A DNA stretch of 32,720 bases, taken from positions 1 to 32,720 of the forward strand of contig MEOR01000043.1 in NCBI GenBank assembly GCA_001769295.1, written 5' to 3'. Below the pieces are notes generated by a model. It did not search any database and was not told the origin of the DNA. It saw nothing but the letters and a program-made list of their open reading frames with translations. This document shows positions 1 through 7,729 of this stretch, one piece after another; within the stretch, counting starts at the first letter, position 1; every line of letters begins with the position of its first letter. A program made the position numbers and the translations under genes. This DNA is from Bacteroidetes bacterium GWF2_49_14. Lineage in GTDB: Bacteria > Bacteroidota > Bacteroidia > Bacteroidales > UBA12481.

Positions 1-1140
1 GCCGCCCGGGATTATCTGGAGAAAGCCTTACAATCGAACATCCGGAATTTCGGGGAACACGCCCCCACGGTGGCCGGCAGTCAATCCAATCTAGCGACTG
101 TATTACGGGATTTGGGGGGACAGGAGAACATGCAAGCCGCCCGGGATTATCTGGAGAGAGCCTTACAATCGAACATCCGGAATTTCGGGGAACACACTCC
201 CAGGGTGGCCGGCAGTCAATCCATTCTGGCGACAGTATTACAGGCTTTGGGAGGACAGGAGAACCTGCAAACCGCCAGAGATTATCTGGAGAAAGCCTTA
301 CAATCGGACATCCGGAATATCGGGGAACACGCCCCAACGGTGGCCGGCAGGCAATCCAATCTGGCATTGGTATTACAGGATTTGGGGGGACAGGAGAACC
401 TGCAAACCGCCCGGGATTATCTGGCGAAAGCCTTACAATCGGATATCCGGAATTTCGGGGAACACGCCCCAACGGTGGCCGGCAGGCAATCCAATCTGGC
501 GACAGTATTACAGGCTTTGGGGGGACAAGAGAACCTGCAGGCCGCCCAAGATTATCTGGAGAAAGCATTACAATCGGATATCCTGAATTTTGGCGAACAC
601 GCCCCAGCAGTGGCCGTCATTCAATCCAATCTGGCATTGGTATTACAGGATTTGGGGGGAGAGGAGAACCTGCAGGCCGCCCGGGATTATCTGGAGAAAG
701 CCTTACAATCGAACATCCGGAATTTCGGGGAACACGCCCCCACGGTGGCCGTCATTCAATCCAATCTAGCGACAGTATTACAGGCTTTGGGAGGACAGGA
801 GAACCTGCAGGCCGCCCAAGATTATCTGGAGAAAGCCTTACAATCGGATGTCCGGAATTACGGGGAACACGCCCCAACGGTGGCCGTCATTCAATCCAAT
901 CTAGCGACAGTATTACAGGATTTGGGGGGACAGGCGAACCTGCAGGCCGCCCGGGATTATCTGGAGAGAGTCTTACAATCGAACATCCGGAATTTAGGGA
1001 AACACGCCCCCATGGTGGCCGACAATCGATCCAATCTGGCACTGGTATTAATGGATTTGGGGGGACAGCAGAACCTGCGAGCCGCTAGGGATTATCTGGA
1101 GAAAGCCTTACAATCGAACATCCGGAATTTCGGACAACGA
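1..1140 (+). repeat. 135-bp tandem repeat array encoding TPR units
   Basis: Units begin at 1, 136, 271, 406, 541, 676, 811, 946 and 1081, each with a variant of GCCGCCCGGGATTATCTGG. The copies differ at few positions (for example TCGAACATC versus TCGGATATC), so the array has probably expanded or been homogenised recently by unequal recombination or slippage. All units keep the reading frame. Confidence 0.9.
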
Positions 1141-1284
1141 TATACCTCTGTTGTTATTATTTTATGGAATTTATTCTCTGTTTGTTGCGAAATGGAAAAG
1201 TTAGAAGTTGCCACGAAGTATTTACAAAGGCTTACAAGATTTCTGAACAGATACTACCAAAAAAGCATCCACTTAAGAGTATAA
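1..1284 (+). CDS. TPR-repeat protein, C-terminal part (5' end outside window)
   Basis: The reading frame is open from base 1, so the start lies to the left. The visible 427 residues are a tandem array of 45-residue (135-bp) tetratricopeptide-like units in phase with base 1: eight full copies over 1-1080 and a ninth that decays after about base 1140. Each unit reads roughly AARDYLEKALQSxIRNFGEH, then APTVA, QSNLA, and VLQDLGGQENLQ, which is the kinesin-light-chain style of TPR helix pair (helix A around SNLATVLQDLG, helix B around AARDYLEKALQ). The protein ends in a divergent cap (LWNLFSVCCEMEKLEVATKYL) before TAA. Such arrays form protein-binding superhelices. In bacteria they are often the C-terminal sensor part of STAND/NACHT, TIR or CHAT proteins, but the N-terminal domain cannot be seen, so no role is claimed. 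Confidence 0.85.
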   Translation, partial: AARDYLEKALQSNIRNFGEHAPTVAGSQSNLATVLRDLGGQENMQAARDYLERALQSNIRNFGEHTPRVAGSQSILATVLQALGGQENLQTARDYLEKALQSDIRNIGEHAPTVAGRQSNLALVLQDLGGQENLQTARDYLAKALQSDIRNFGEHAPTVAGRQSNLATVLQALGGQENLQAAQDYLEKALQSDILNFGEHAPAVAVIQSNLALVLQDLGGEENLQAARDYLEKALQSNIRNFGEHAPTVAVIQSNLATVLQALGGQENLQAAQDYLEKALQSDVRNYGEHAPTVAVIQSNLATVLQDLGGQANLQAARDYLERVLQSNIRNLGKHAPMVADNRSNLALVLMDLGGQQNLRAARDYLEKALQSNIRNFGQRYTSVVIILWNLFSVCCEMEKLEVATKYLQRLTRFLNRYYQKSIHLRV

Positions 1285-1482
1285 TTCGAGAAGTTACTAA
1301 AGAAATATTAAAAGAAAAGTAACTCATATTTATATTCACATTCCAGTTATGAATTAGCTATAAGCCACCCATGTTTAGAACTTCGTTACATTCACAACGT
1401 CCTAACCATGAAACAATGTGAATGATCAGGTAGAAAATCATCATGGTCTCCTGCGAGCATCGAAAGCAATTCTCCTGTTGGC

Positions 1483-2172
1483 TTAAAACCTTATGTCCGG
1501 CATTTTAACCCCGTAGTATAACCAGTCAGCGTATGCAGCCAGTTCGTTTTCGTCCAGATAATTTTAAATAGAGGTGTTGGAAAGCCAGAAGTGGATGAAA
1601 CCTGCAATTTTTTATGCTATTCGGGATTTCGAGTCGTTTATGTAAATATGCGGGGAGTATCCGGTTTAGCAATCTGCCGGAATGGCTGGAATAAATCTGC
1701 ATCCCGCAAATGTCCAACCAATCTTTCATCTGTTTTGGGGCATACCTGTTGAAGTCGCTGATGAATTGCTGAAAGGCGAAGTTCCACGGATAAACCTTGA
1801 AGTATTCCATTCCAAACTGCGGTTCGCAAGAAAAGATTATGGATACCGGGAATCGCTTACCGGTTCTTTCAGCATACTTCGCAGCAATACCCAATCTGTC
1901 ACTGCAATAGTTGTATAGATCACGGGGTAATAGCATAGATGCACTGGGTCGATAGGAATGAAGAAATAGAAAGTCGCTGTACGCTATAATCGTTTCATAT
2001 TGTGGTTCTTTACTCCATCCCTGATAGACACCTAACGGTATTCCAGAAGATTGAGCCAATTGATAGGCTTCGATGAGGGTTTCCCTAAAGTATTGCGGGG
2101 TTGATCCACCCGGTGTATAATCCTCAATCTCGCTGACAAAGATAGACAAGTGCCGATATATTGTCTCCTTGA
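1483..2172 (-). pseudogene. Remnant of an unrecognised, possibly (beta/alpha)-barrel protein, truncated and frameshifted
   Basis: A minus-strand frame with protein-like composition runs from about 2172, where the stretch IFVSEIEDYTPGGSTP begins, to a stop at 1526. Motifs include LAQSSGIPLGVYQGW, YSDFLFLHSYRPSA, and ERTGKRFPVSIIFSCEP; alternating hydrophobic strands and helices suggest a TIM-barrel-like enzyme, which is inference. It has no start codon of its own. Its 5' end runs into the 3' end of the FISUMP gene in another frame. Near 1557-1570 the frame breaks: the next frame gives DENELAAYADWLYYGVKMPD and stops at 1483-1485, which looks like the true C-terminus. So it has lost its N-terminus and carries a frameshift. 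I do not recognise the family. Confidence 0.5.
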
Positions 2173-3311
2173 GTATCTGACCAAAAGTATCCGAAGGAAT
2201 GGAGAAAAACAAAAGTATTGTCTTGTCGGTCACCCCCCGGTAAGCCGGTAAAGCCTGCTTGATTTGATGCACCTATATTTGGACTTACCCAATAAGTGAA
2301 TCCGCTTTCTTTCATTTTACCACCGGCTGAAGTACCTAAAAAATCAGATAAAATAATCCACTCAGAATGTGTCGGTAAATGCCATCCAGAGGGACAGGAT
2401 GAATTGCCAGCTGTCCAATTGTAAAGAACTCCATAAGTGGTGTAATTTTGATTGTATGTCTTTGCTTCATGGACATCGCTGCCGCTATAACCATATACAT
2501 AATAACGAGGGGAACTTTTTGATGCACTAGAGGGCATATTAACCGACGGTAGATATGCTAGGTTCTCAGCCATCCAGTTCAGGTTACCTATTCTAACTAT
2601 TGGATTGCTTCTCCCAGTTGGATCCATACATTCGACAAATTCCACCTCGTAATTCTTTGATTCAGTGGGTGAATCGGTTACAACCGTTGTATAAATGCCA
2701 CTAAAGCATTTGTAAAGGATAATTTCGCCTGATGAATAACCAAGGGAGTAGCCGGTTTGGGGAGTTTTAAACCCAGTTTTATGAAGATGGTAGGATCCTA
2801 CTCCACGATATTGAATAGTGTTTACCGACCCAGTAGCATCTTCGCAAATGACTTTATTGCTGACTGTTCCCTGCTCGGTTGTAAGAGAGACCATATACAT
2901 ACCCGAAGTACTTATAGAAATGTTAAACTCATGGTTCCCGGATTGAACCCAGACCTTTGTTTCTGATACCACTTGACCAACCATATTCTGAATTTTCAAA
3001 AAGACAATTTGAGGCTTCATTACAGATATGGAAAGCATGGCTTTGCCTGAAAATGGATTTGGGTATACAATTCCACGATTGGCTAACTCTGAAACCACTG
3101 GGATTCCGGTATTGGTTGTCAGAAGCAAGGTTTCATTGCCGGGTAGCGTAACACTCTGGTTTGTAGTAAGATTTGTGGCCTTTACGCTATCGATCTGCGT
3201 GGCTGCTCCGGTTGCTGTAAAGGTGACGCTAATGTTTTGACCAAATAATGTTATTGACCCTAGCATCAGGATGCTGATGAGGGTTGTGCAGATCGAAATT
3301 TTCTTCTTCAT
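2124..3311 (-). CDS. FISUMP-domain surface/secreted protein, copy 1 (3' end replaced)
   Basis: The first residues MKKKISICTTLISILMLGSI form a signal peptide ending near LFGQ. Residues about 27-75 (VTFTATGAATQIDSVKATNL) are followed by a module with YPNPFSGKAMLSIS and GMYMVSLTTEQG, which resembles a T9SS type A sorting domain (Por_Secre_tail) but sits in the N-terminal half. From about residue 230 comes the Fibrobacter-succinogenes-major paralogous domain (FISUMP, TIGR02145): IGNLNWMAENLAYLP, GVLYNWTAGNSSCPSGWHLP, EWIILSDFLG, GFTGLPGG. The domain should end in GFSVRCxKD about 30 residues after the Trp-Ser motif. Here it changes after YFWSDTQ and ends with an unrelated short tail, so the C-terminus has been replaced by the junction with the downstream remnant. 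It is a close paralogue of the gene at 5505-6884. It is probably exported; function unknown. Confidence 0.8.
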   Translation of the reverse strand: MKKKISICTTLISILMLGSITLFGQNISVTFTATGAATQIDSVKATNLTTNQSVTLPGNETLLLTTNTGIPVVSELANRGIVYPNPFSGKAMLSISVMKPQIVFLKIQNMVGQVVSETKVWVQSGNHEFNISISTSGMYMVSLTTEQGTVSNKVICEDATGSVNTIQYRGVGSYHLHKTGFKTPQTGYSLGYSSGEIILYKCFSGIYTTVVTDSPTESKNYEVEFVECMDPTGRSNPIVRIGNLNWMAENLAYLPSVNMPSSASKSSPRYYVYGYSGSDVHEAKTYNQNYTTYGVLYNWTAGNSSCPSGWHLPTHSEWIILSDFLGTSAGGKMKESGFTYWVSPNIGASNQAGFTGLPGGDRQDNTFVFLHSFGYFWSDTQGDNISALVYLCQRD

Positions 3312-3537
3312 GGCGAAACTCGTTTCGGTTTTAATTCTTTGTCATCCAACCTGTCAAGGGGAACTACCAAAACGATTAACCATCTGAAGATTTTTAAAGG
3401 TAGGGGGTAATATGTACATCGTTGGTAACGATAACACTAAACGAAAACTTACTCGGTTTTTTGCTCTCGGCATTAAGTGTAGGACTAAGCTGTTTTCGGG
3501 TGGCTTTCATAAGGGGAATTGTATGGGGAGAATTTTA
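3312..3537 (-). other. Spacer between FISUMP copies; holds the 3' exon of copy 2
   Basis: No gene is visible. On the minus strand it begins with TAA at 3535-3537, which I read as the stop codon of FISUMP copy 2 separated from its gene by the group II intron. A short inverted repeat (ATCGTT/AACGAT) lies near 3418-3432. The rest is the 5' flank of FISUMP copy 1. Confidence 0.5.
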
Positions 3538-3576
3538 GTCGAGTAGGCCGGGGGAGTTTCACCCCCAGCCTCTCGC

Positions 3577-3611
3577 AGAACCGTACGTGACAGTCTCCCG
3601 TCATACGGCTC
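3577..3611 (-). ncRNA. Group II intron domain V (with domain VI to 3539)
   Basis: On the minus strand GAGCCGTATGACGGGAGACT followed by GTCACGTACGGTTCT folds into the domain V hairpin: GAGCCGTATG pairs with CGTACGGTTC, and the apical stem closes on a GAGA tetraloop. This is the catalytic core of the ribozyme and the most conserved part of group II introns. The following bases GCGAGAGGC, GGGGGTGAAACTCCCCC and GGCCTACTCGAC form domain VI, with a candidate bulged A in CCTAC for branching. Both look intact, unlike the protein gene. Confidence 0.85.
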
Positions 3612-3623
3612 TTCCAGATAAAC

Positions 3624-4909
3624 TCAAATGGTAAAGCCATATTTCCAATGTACAAATGTGTTAGGGTACCATTTCATCATACGTTTCAGCCAGCCATAGG
3701 ATTTGGAAAACGTTCTAATCTTGTATTTCCCTCTCGCCCATCTGGCAATGCGGCGGTTAAGTAACCAAAAAACCCGCCCCATTTCAGATATGCGAAATTT
3801 CCCATAGTAGTTAAGCCAGCCTTGAATCATCGGTGCCAGAGCATTGGCCAGATCGTGAATGTCGATTGACACCCAACTCTGAAAAGCCAAATCCCGCAGT
3901 TTACCTACGATTTTCTTCTCGCTCTTTCTACTAATAGCTAGACGGAATCCCCAAAATTTCTCCCCGTCCGATTTTTCACAAATCCTTGGTTTGAAGGTGA
4001 AGCCCAGAAAATCAAATGACCCCGGTACGTCCTTTCCCTCTTTGAAAAACCTTGCAGTTCAATAACAATAGACAGTCTTTGTCTTATCGGGGTGTATTTC
4101 CAGTGAATACTCCGCCAATCTTGTCTTCAGTTTATCCAGTATGAAGTTCGATTGCTCAATACTTCGCGTGTGGATTACGATGTCATCTGCATATCGCTCA
4201 AAAAGAATGAGCGGCTGCGTATCTGCCAGCCATTGGTCGAATGCATCGTGCAGATAGAGGTTAGCTAGCAATGGGCTGATGACTCCACCCTGTGGCGTGC
4301 CTTTGCTCCTTGCCTGCAACTCCCCATCCTGCTTGTATACCGGTGCTTTCAACCATCGTTCGCTGTAGAGCAAAATTAGCTTCTGACTCGTGTACTTCTG
4401 CAAGATCCTCATCATTTGTCCATGGTCAATGTTGTCAAAGAAACCTTTGATGTCAAGGTCTACCACGTACCATCTCTCCCAACAGTTTTTAGCACATTGC
4501 TCTAAGGCATCGTGAGCACTTCTGCCCGGTCGATACCCAAATGAACTGGGATGGGACAGAGGTTCTATGATTTTCTCCAGTTCCACTCGTATCACTTGCT
4601 GTGCTACCCTGTCGAGGATGGTGGGTATCCCCAACATCCGGACTTTGCCTTCTCCTTTGGGGATGGGCACTTCCTTGACCGGTGGCAGGAAGTAACTCCC
4701 ACTCGCCAGTCTGTTCCACAAAGGATACAGGTATTTACGTGGGTTGGCGTCAATTTCCTGAAGGCAGACCTGGTCAATGCCCATGCCTTTGCCTCCATTC
4801 TGATATGCTTCCACGCTGACCATACCTGTTCTTTACTTACCGCTTGCGTCTTTGGCTTTAACTCCTCAATCATCCTTACGCTTAAGTTGTTGTACTTGTT
4901 AAATCCCAT
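3624..4909 (-). pseudogene. ltrA: Group II intron reverse transcriptase/maturase, inactivated by a frameshift and a stop
   Basis: The N-terminal frame starts at 4909 (MGFNKYNNLSV, SKEQVWSAW). One base appears to be missing at about 4810/4811: restoring a G gives SAWEAYQNGGKGMGID, the usual RT N-terminal motif, in the main frame. The main frame carries RT motifs VKEVPIPKGEGKVRMLGIPT, SSFGYRPGRSAHDA, DLDIKGFFDNIDH, GTPQGGVISPLLANLYLH and the catalytic YADD in FERYADDIVIHT. An in-frame TGA at 4059-4061 follows KTKTVYCY; the same frame then continues (GSFDFLGFTFKPR) into maturase domain X (WLNYYGKF, RIARWARGKY, FVHWKYGFTI) and stops at 3624. No HNH endonuclease domain is present. The two lesions should abolish a full-length protein unless they are sequencing errors. 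Confidence 0.85.
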
Positions 4910-5504
4910 CTGGTGAAGCCCTTCGCTCCATCCCCATTACAGGAACTTCATCACTACTACGGCTCCATCCGCCACCACCCATTGCCTCTCTACTTTTGAC
5001 CTCACGGTTCTCCGCTTGCGTCGTTTCGATTCCCATCGTCGGGTGGCTTCCACAGTTCCATAATCAAGCCCATATACAAGTCCTGCTGCCTTTATGCCGA
5101 GTGTCAGCGCAGGCAATTTCTCTCTCAGGTAACCCCTGCACTCCTCCCGGGGTGAACAACGGCGCCCCGGTTTTTGACACTGTCTAAGTAATTTCGACAC
5201 CTCATCGGACAGTTCACTTTCGTTCAGCTCTTGTATAAACACCTGAGATGCTTCTTTCAGCATCCCTTTTCCCAGTCCGTTCAACACCTCTATCGTTGGA
5301 TAAAAGCACCGCCGGGTGGTTTGACAGATTCCCCTGTTGGCCCCTGTCGGTGGTTCATCTCTGTTTTCCTCCCTCTAAAGTTCTCTGTCGGGTAGCTCAG
5401 CCAGTCTGTTCGCTCGACCTCCGCAGACATACCTTTCACTCGATACGATTTATAGTGCTTTACTGAGTTCCACCATCTCGATTATAGTTCACTGATTCAG
5501 TTGT

Positions 5505-6884
5505 CTAGCGCAATGTGCCGTTGCGCCCTGTATCAGCCTCTGTGCACACGTTATCCTTAAGGCAGCGGACTGAGAACCCTAATCTGCGGTCAATAGGGTA
5601 CCTCCAAATCCCGTCGTTGTCTGAGCTCACACCCCGAACCCAAGCGCCAGTCAACCCAGTTTCTGAGGACGCCCATAGGTTGGCATAATTGCCAATATCG
5701 ATGAAGCCATCACCGAAGGTACGGGTCCCACCCGGGAGCGCCGTAAAACCGGCCGTGTTTTTTGCCCCTGCATTTGGACTGGCCCATTGAGTTGTTCCAA
5801 TATCTTTTAATTTACCGCCAACCGCTCCCGAAAACCTCAATCCTTCAGTATTGGCATCGCTTTCGCTCATATCTAATACCTGTTCCAATGTCTTCCATTC
5901 TTCATCGGATGGTAGATACCAGCCCGAAGGACAAGCATATTTTGCAGCTACCCAATTGTACAAAACTCCATATGATGCAAAGTTTGCCGTTGCCTTGGCG
6001 GAGATGATGCTTCTTCCCTCATATCCATACACATAGTAATAGGAGGTAATATCGGATCCCTCCGAAGAGGGAACAACAGAACGTAAATATGCCAGATTCT
6101 CTGCCATCCACGTTTGCTCGCCAATCTTAACGATGGAATAGTTCTTTCCATCCGGATCCGTACAGGCAGCAAACTCAACCTCGTAATTCTTTGATTCAAC
6201 CGGTGAATCGGTAACAACCGTTGTATAAATGCCCCTATAGCACTTAAATAGAATTATTTCGCCTGATGCATAGCCAAGTGTGTAACCGGTTTGGGAGGTT
6301 TTCAGCCCTGGCTGGAAAGAATTGTTTTGGTCGTTTTGATGGCTGTGTTTGCTGGAGCCTGTGCCAAGGTACTGAATTTTATTTACCGACTCACTCGCAT
6401 CCGTGCAAATAACTTTATAACAGATAGTTCCCTGTTTGGTTATAGCGGTTACAGAGTAAATGCCAGCTGTTATTATGGACAGTGCAAATTCATTTTTTCC
6501 AGCTTGAACCATTTCCCTGGTTTAGATCACTTCCTGCCCAACCTGATTTATAACCTTTAAATAAACAGATTGTGCATTTTGAACTGATATAGAAACTGTT
6601 GTATTGCCCGAGAAGGGGTTCGGGAACACAATACCACTACTGGTTAATTTAGTATCATCCGGAATCCCCGAATGATCAGCCAGTATTAGTGTTTCATTGC
6701 CGGGCAGCGTAACGCTCTGGTTGGTGGCAAGGTTTGTCGCTTTTACACTATCGATCAGGCTGGCAGCGCCGGTTCCGGTAAAGGTGACGCTGATGCTTTG
6801 GCTGTTGGAAATAATGCTGCTAAGCATCATCACCATAAATAAAGTGGGCCGGTACATAGAATGGCACGATTTAAGGTTTGTCAT
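5505..6884 (-). pseudogene. FISUMP-domain surface/secreted protein, copy 2, with in-frame TAA and intron at its stop codon
   Basis: The same architecture as copy 1: signal peptide (start at 6884, MTNLKSCHS, or at 6857, MYRPTLFMVMMLSSI), a region nearly identical to copy 1 (DSVKATNLATNQSVTLPGNE), a T9SS-like module with FPNPFSGNTTVSIS, then the complete FISUMP domain (EQTWMAENLAYLRS, GVLYNWVAAKYACPSGWYLP, GFTALPGGTRTFGDGF, GFSVRCLKD). The frame is interrupted by TAA at 6522-6524 in GQEVI-stop-TREMVQAG. Copy 1 has GQVVSETKVWVQSG at the same place, so a Glu (or similar) codon became a stop. The exon ends with CLKDN at 5550 and its own stop is now at 3535-3537, beyond the group II intron. Without splicing, translation would add 14 intron-coded residues and stop at 5505. 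A restart after 6522 would lack a signal peptide. Confidence 0.8.
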
Positions 6885-7041
6885 GCGTTTGACTTTCAAA
6901 AAGATACAAACCTTTATTCTATTGACCAAATAAAAATACTTCCGGGCTAACTGAAAATCACTGGTATTTCTCCATAAACTCCCGGCAGTTCAATACCTCA
7001 ATTTCCGAAAAATGAAAATCCCCCATATTTGGGGTTTCCTG

Positions 7042-7197
7042 CTATCTTTTTAAAAGTTTCTTCTTAACAAGATAATTGTTCCCCACAGATAGGTTAAGAA
7101 TGTACATTCCTGCCGGAAGGCCGGAAATGTCAATGGCAAACAGTTGAAATGGCTGCAAAAACTGAAAACCGGAGCTTGAATAACTGGATTGAAACCC
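7042..7197 (-). pseudogene. C-terminal T9SS sorting-domain remnant
   Basis: A minus-strand frame of 51 residues, closed upstream by TGA at 7198-7200 and ending with TAG at 7042-7044, contains FAIDISGLPAGMYILNLSVG and then NNYLVKKKLLKR. This is the end of a Por-secretion-system type A sorting domain: a (D/N)(I/L)SxLPxGxYxLxL strand followed by a final strand with a basic end. Only the last 35 residues or so match the family, and no cargo domain or start precedes them. The match ends near 7145, where an unrelated sequence on the other strand begins. It is the severed tail of a once larger secreted protein. Confidence 0.55.
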
Positions 7198-7304
7198 TCA
7201 TGATGCGGGAATTAAGATTTGATCCTTTCCGAAAAAGTCGCTCCGAAAAAGATGTTCTATTTGTTGAAGATACCCAATTGCCTCATCGTGCTGCATCCAG
7301 ATAA
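7149..7304 (+). pseudogene. C-terminal remnant of a ribbon-helix-helix (antitoxin-like) protein
   Basis: A 51-residue plus-strand frame from an ATG at 7149 reads AAKTENRSLNNWIETLMMRE and then ELRFDPFRKS, ending with TAA at 7302. The AxxENRSLNNWIETLxxRE stretch is the second helix of MetJ/Arc-type ribbon-helix-helix DNA-binding proteins, common in Bacteroidota antitoxins. The preceding beta strand and first helix are missing, because the sequence upstream of 7149 belongs to the T9SS tail on the other strand. No toxin gene is seen next to it. It may be a genuine small ORF, but a truncated antitoxin is the simpler reading. Confidence 0.4.
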
Positions 7305-7467
7305 CCTTCAATCGGCTTTAATGTCCCGTTCTGGTGGTCTACTGCTTGCAGCTTGCGGGCGTCCTTAACTTAGTTGTGTTCTTTTTGCATCGAGTGGAAA
7401 CATCTCTAAGGGGTCAATGATGTGGTTCCTTTAAAAACCGGTTGTAAACCAATATTGCCATTTAATC

Positions 7468-7614
7468 CTAGTCTTCATCAAATCCAACTAAATCATCCAA
7501 GAATGATTTGTGTTCACCGGTGTCGATAAGTTTGGAATCCGTGAGTTCCGGCGGCAAATCGGATAAAAAGTATCGCACTTCATCAGGAAATCCGCTGATT
7601 CCGGAACCTCCCAT
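7468..7614 (-). CDS. Possible small ORF or gene fragment, 48 residues, unrecognised
   Basis: The frame starts with ATG at 7614 (MGGSGISGFPDEVRYFLSD) and continues LPPELTDSKLIDTGEHKSF to an acidic end, DDLVGFDED, before TAG at 7468. The composition is protein-like and soluble, with pI-lowering Asp/Glu at the end. The same frame is open some way upstream of the ATG (RAERSNATVL), so this may be the 3' end of a longer, decayed gene. It lies 115 bp downstream of the response regulator on the same strand. No family is recognised. Confidence 0.3.
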   Translation of the reverse strand: MGGSGISGFPDEVRYFLSDLPPELTDSKLIDTGEHKSFLDDLVGFDED

Positions 7615-7729
7615 CAAAACGGTTGCATTTGATCTTTCTGCTCTTGTGTTTTAACTTTTATCCAGGGTTTAAACTGATATCACACCCGGGGAGCCGCCTA
7701 TCGGTTCGGAAATGTATTTGAAGACCTTT

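Larger units (their letters stand above)
3538..5549 (-). mobile_element. Group II intron (degenerate), inserted at the stop codon of a FISUMP gene
   Basis: On the minus strand the element begins GTGTGCACAGAGGCTGATAC at 5549, matching the group II 5' consensus GUGYG. It ends at 3538 in GGCCTACTCGAC, a typical domain VI end. A canonical domain V lies at 3577-3611. A reverse transcriptase/maturase ORF occupies the domain IV position. Length is about 2.0 kb, normal for a bacterial group II intron. Removing it joins CTTAAGGATAAC to TAA, giving a natural FISUMP end (CLKDN-stop). A possible EBS1 (TTATCC at 5303-5298, 246 nt from the 5' end) could pair with GGATAA in the last bases of the 5' exon, one base off the ideal register. 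The encoded protein is broken, so the copy is probably immobile unless helped in trans. Confidence 0.85.
6930..7729. other. 800-bp region of gene debris without an intact gene
   Basis: It holds a T9SS tail remnant (7042-7197, minus), an overlapping ribbon-helix-helix-like tail (7149-7304, plus), a short protein-like minus frame at 7283-7369 (LQAVDHQNGTLKPIEGYLDA, ending in TGA), and a possible small ORF at 7468-7614 (minus). The adjacent scraps come from different genes on different strands, which fits a recombination hotspot or a decayed part of an island. I see nothing else supportable here. Confidence 0.5.

Noticed and set aside
1-1140. CRISPR-like periodicity (135-bp units)
   Set aside because: Units are contiguous, coding and lack unique spacers; they are TPR codons.
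1389-1424. Inverted repeat CATTCACA/TGTGAATG downstream of the TPR gene
   Set aside because: Only 8 bp with a 20-base loop and no T-run; too weak to call a terminator.
4551-4916. 121-residue plus-strand open frame across the maturase gene
   Set aside because: Antisense to strong RT motifs; no domain of its own.
4937-5287. 116-residue minus-strand open frame (MLNGLGKGMLKEASQ)
   Set aside because: It lies in the group II intron RNA upstream of the maturase (domains I-IV), has biased, protein-unlike composition (RRWESKRRKRRTVRSK), and is explained by structured intron RNA.
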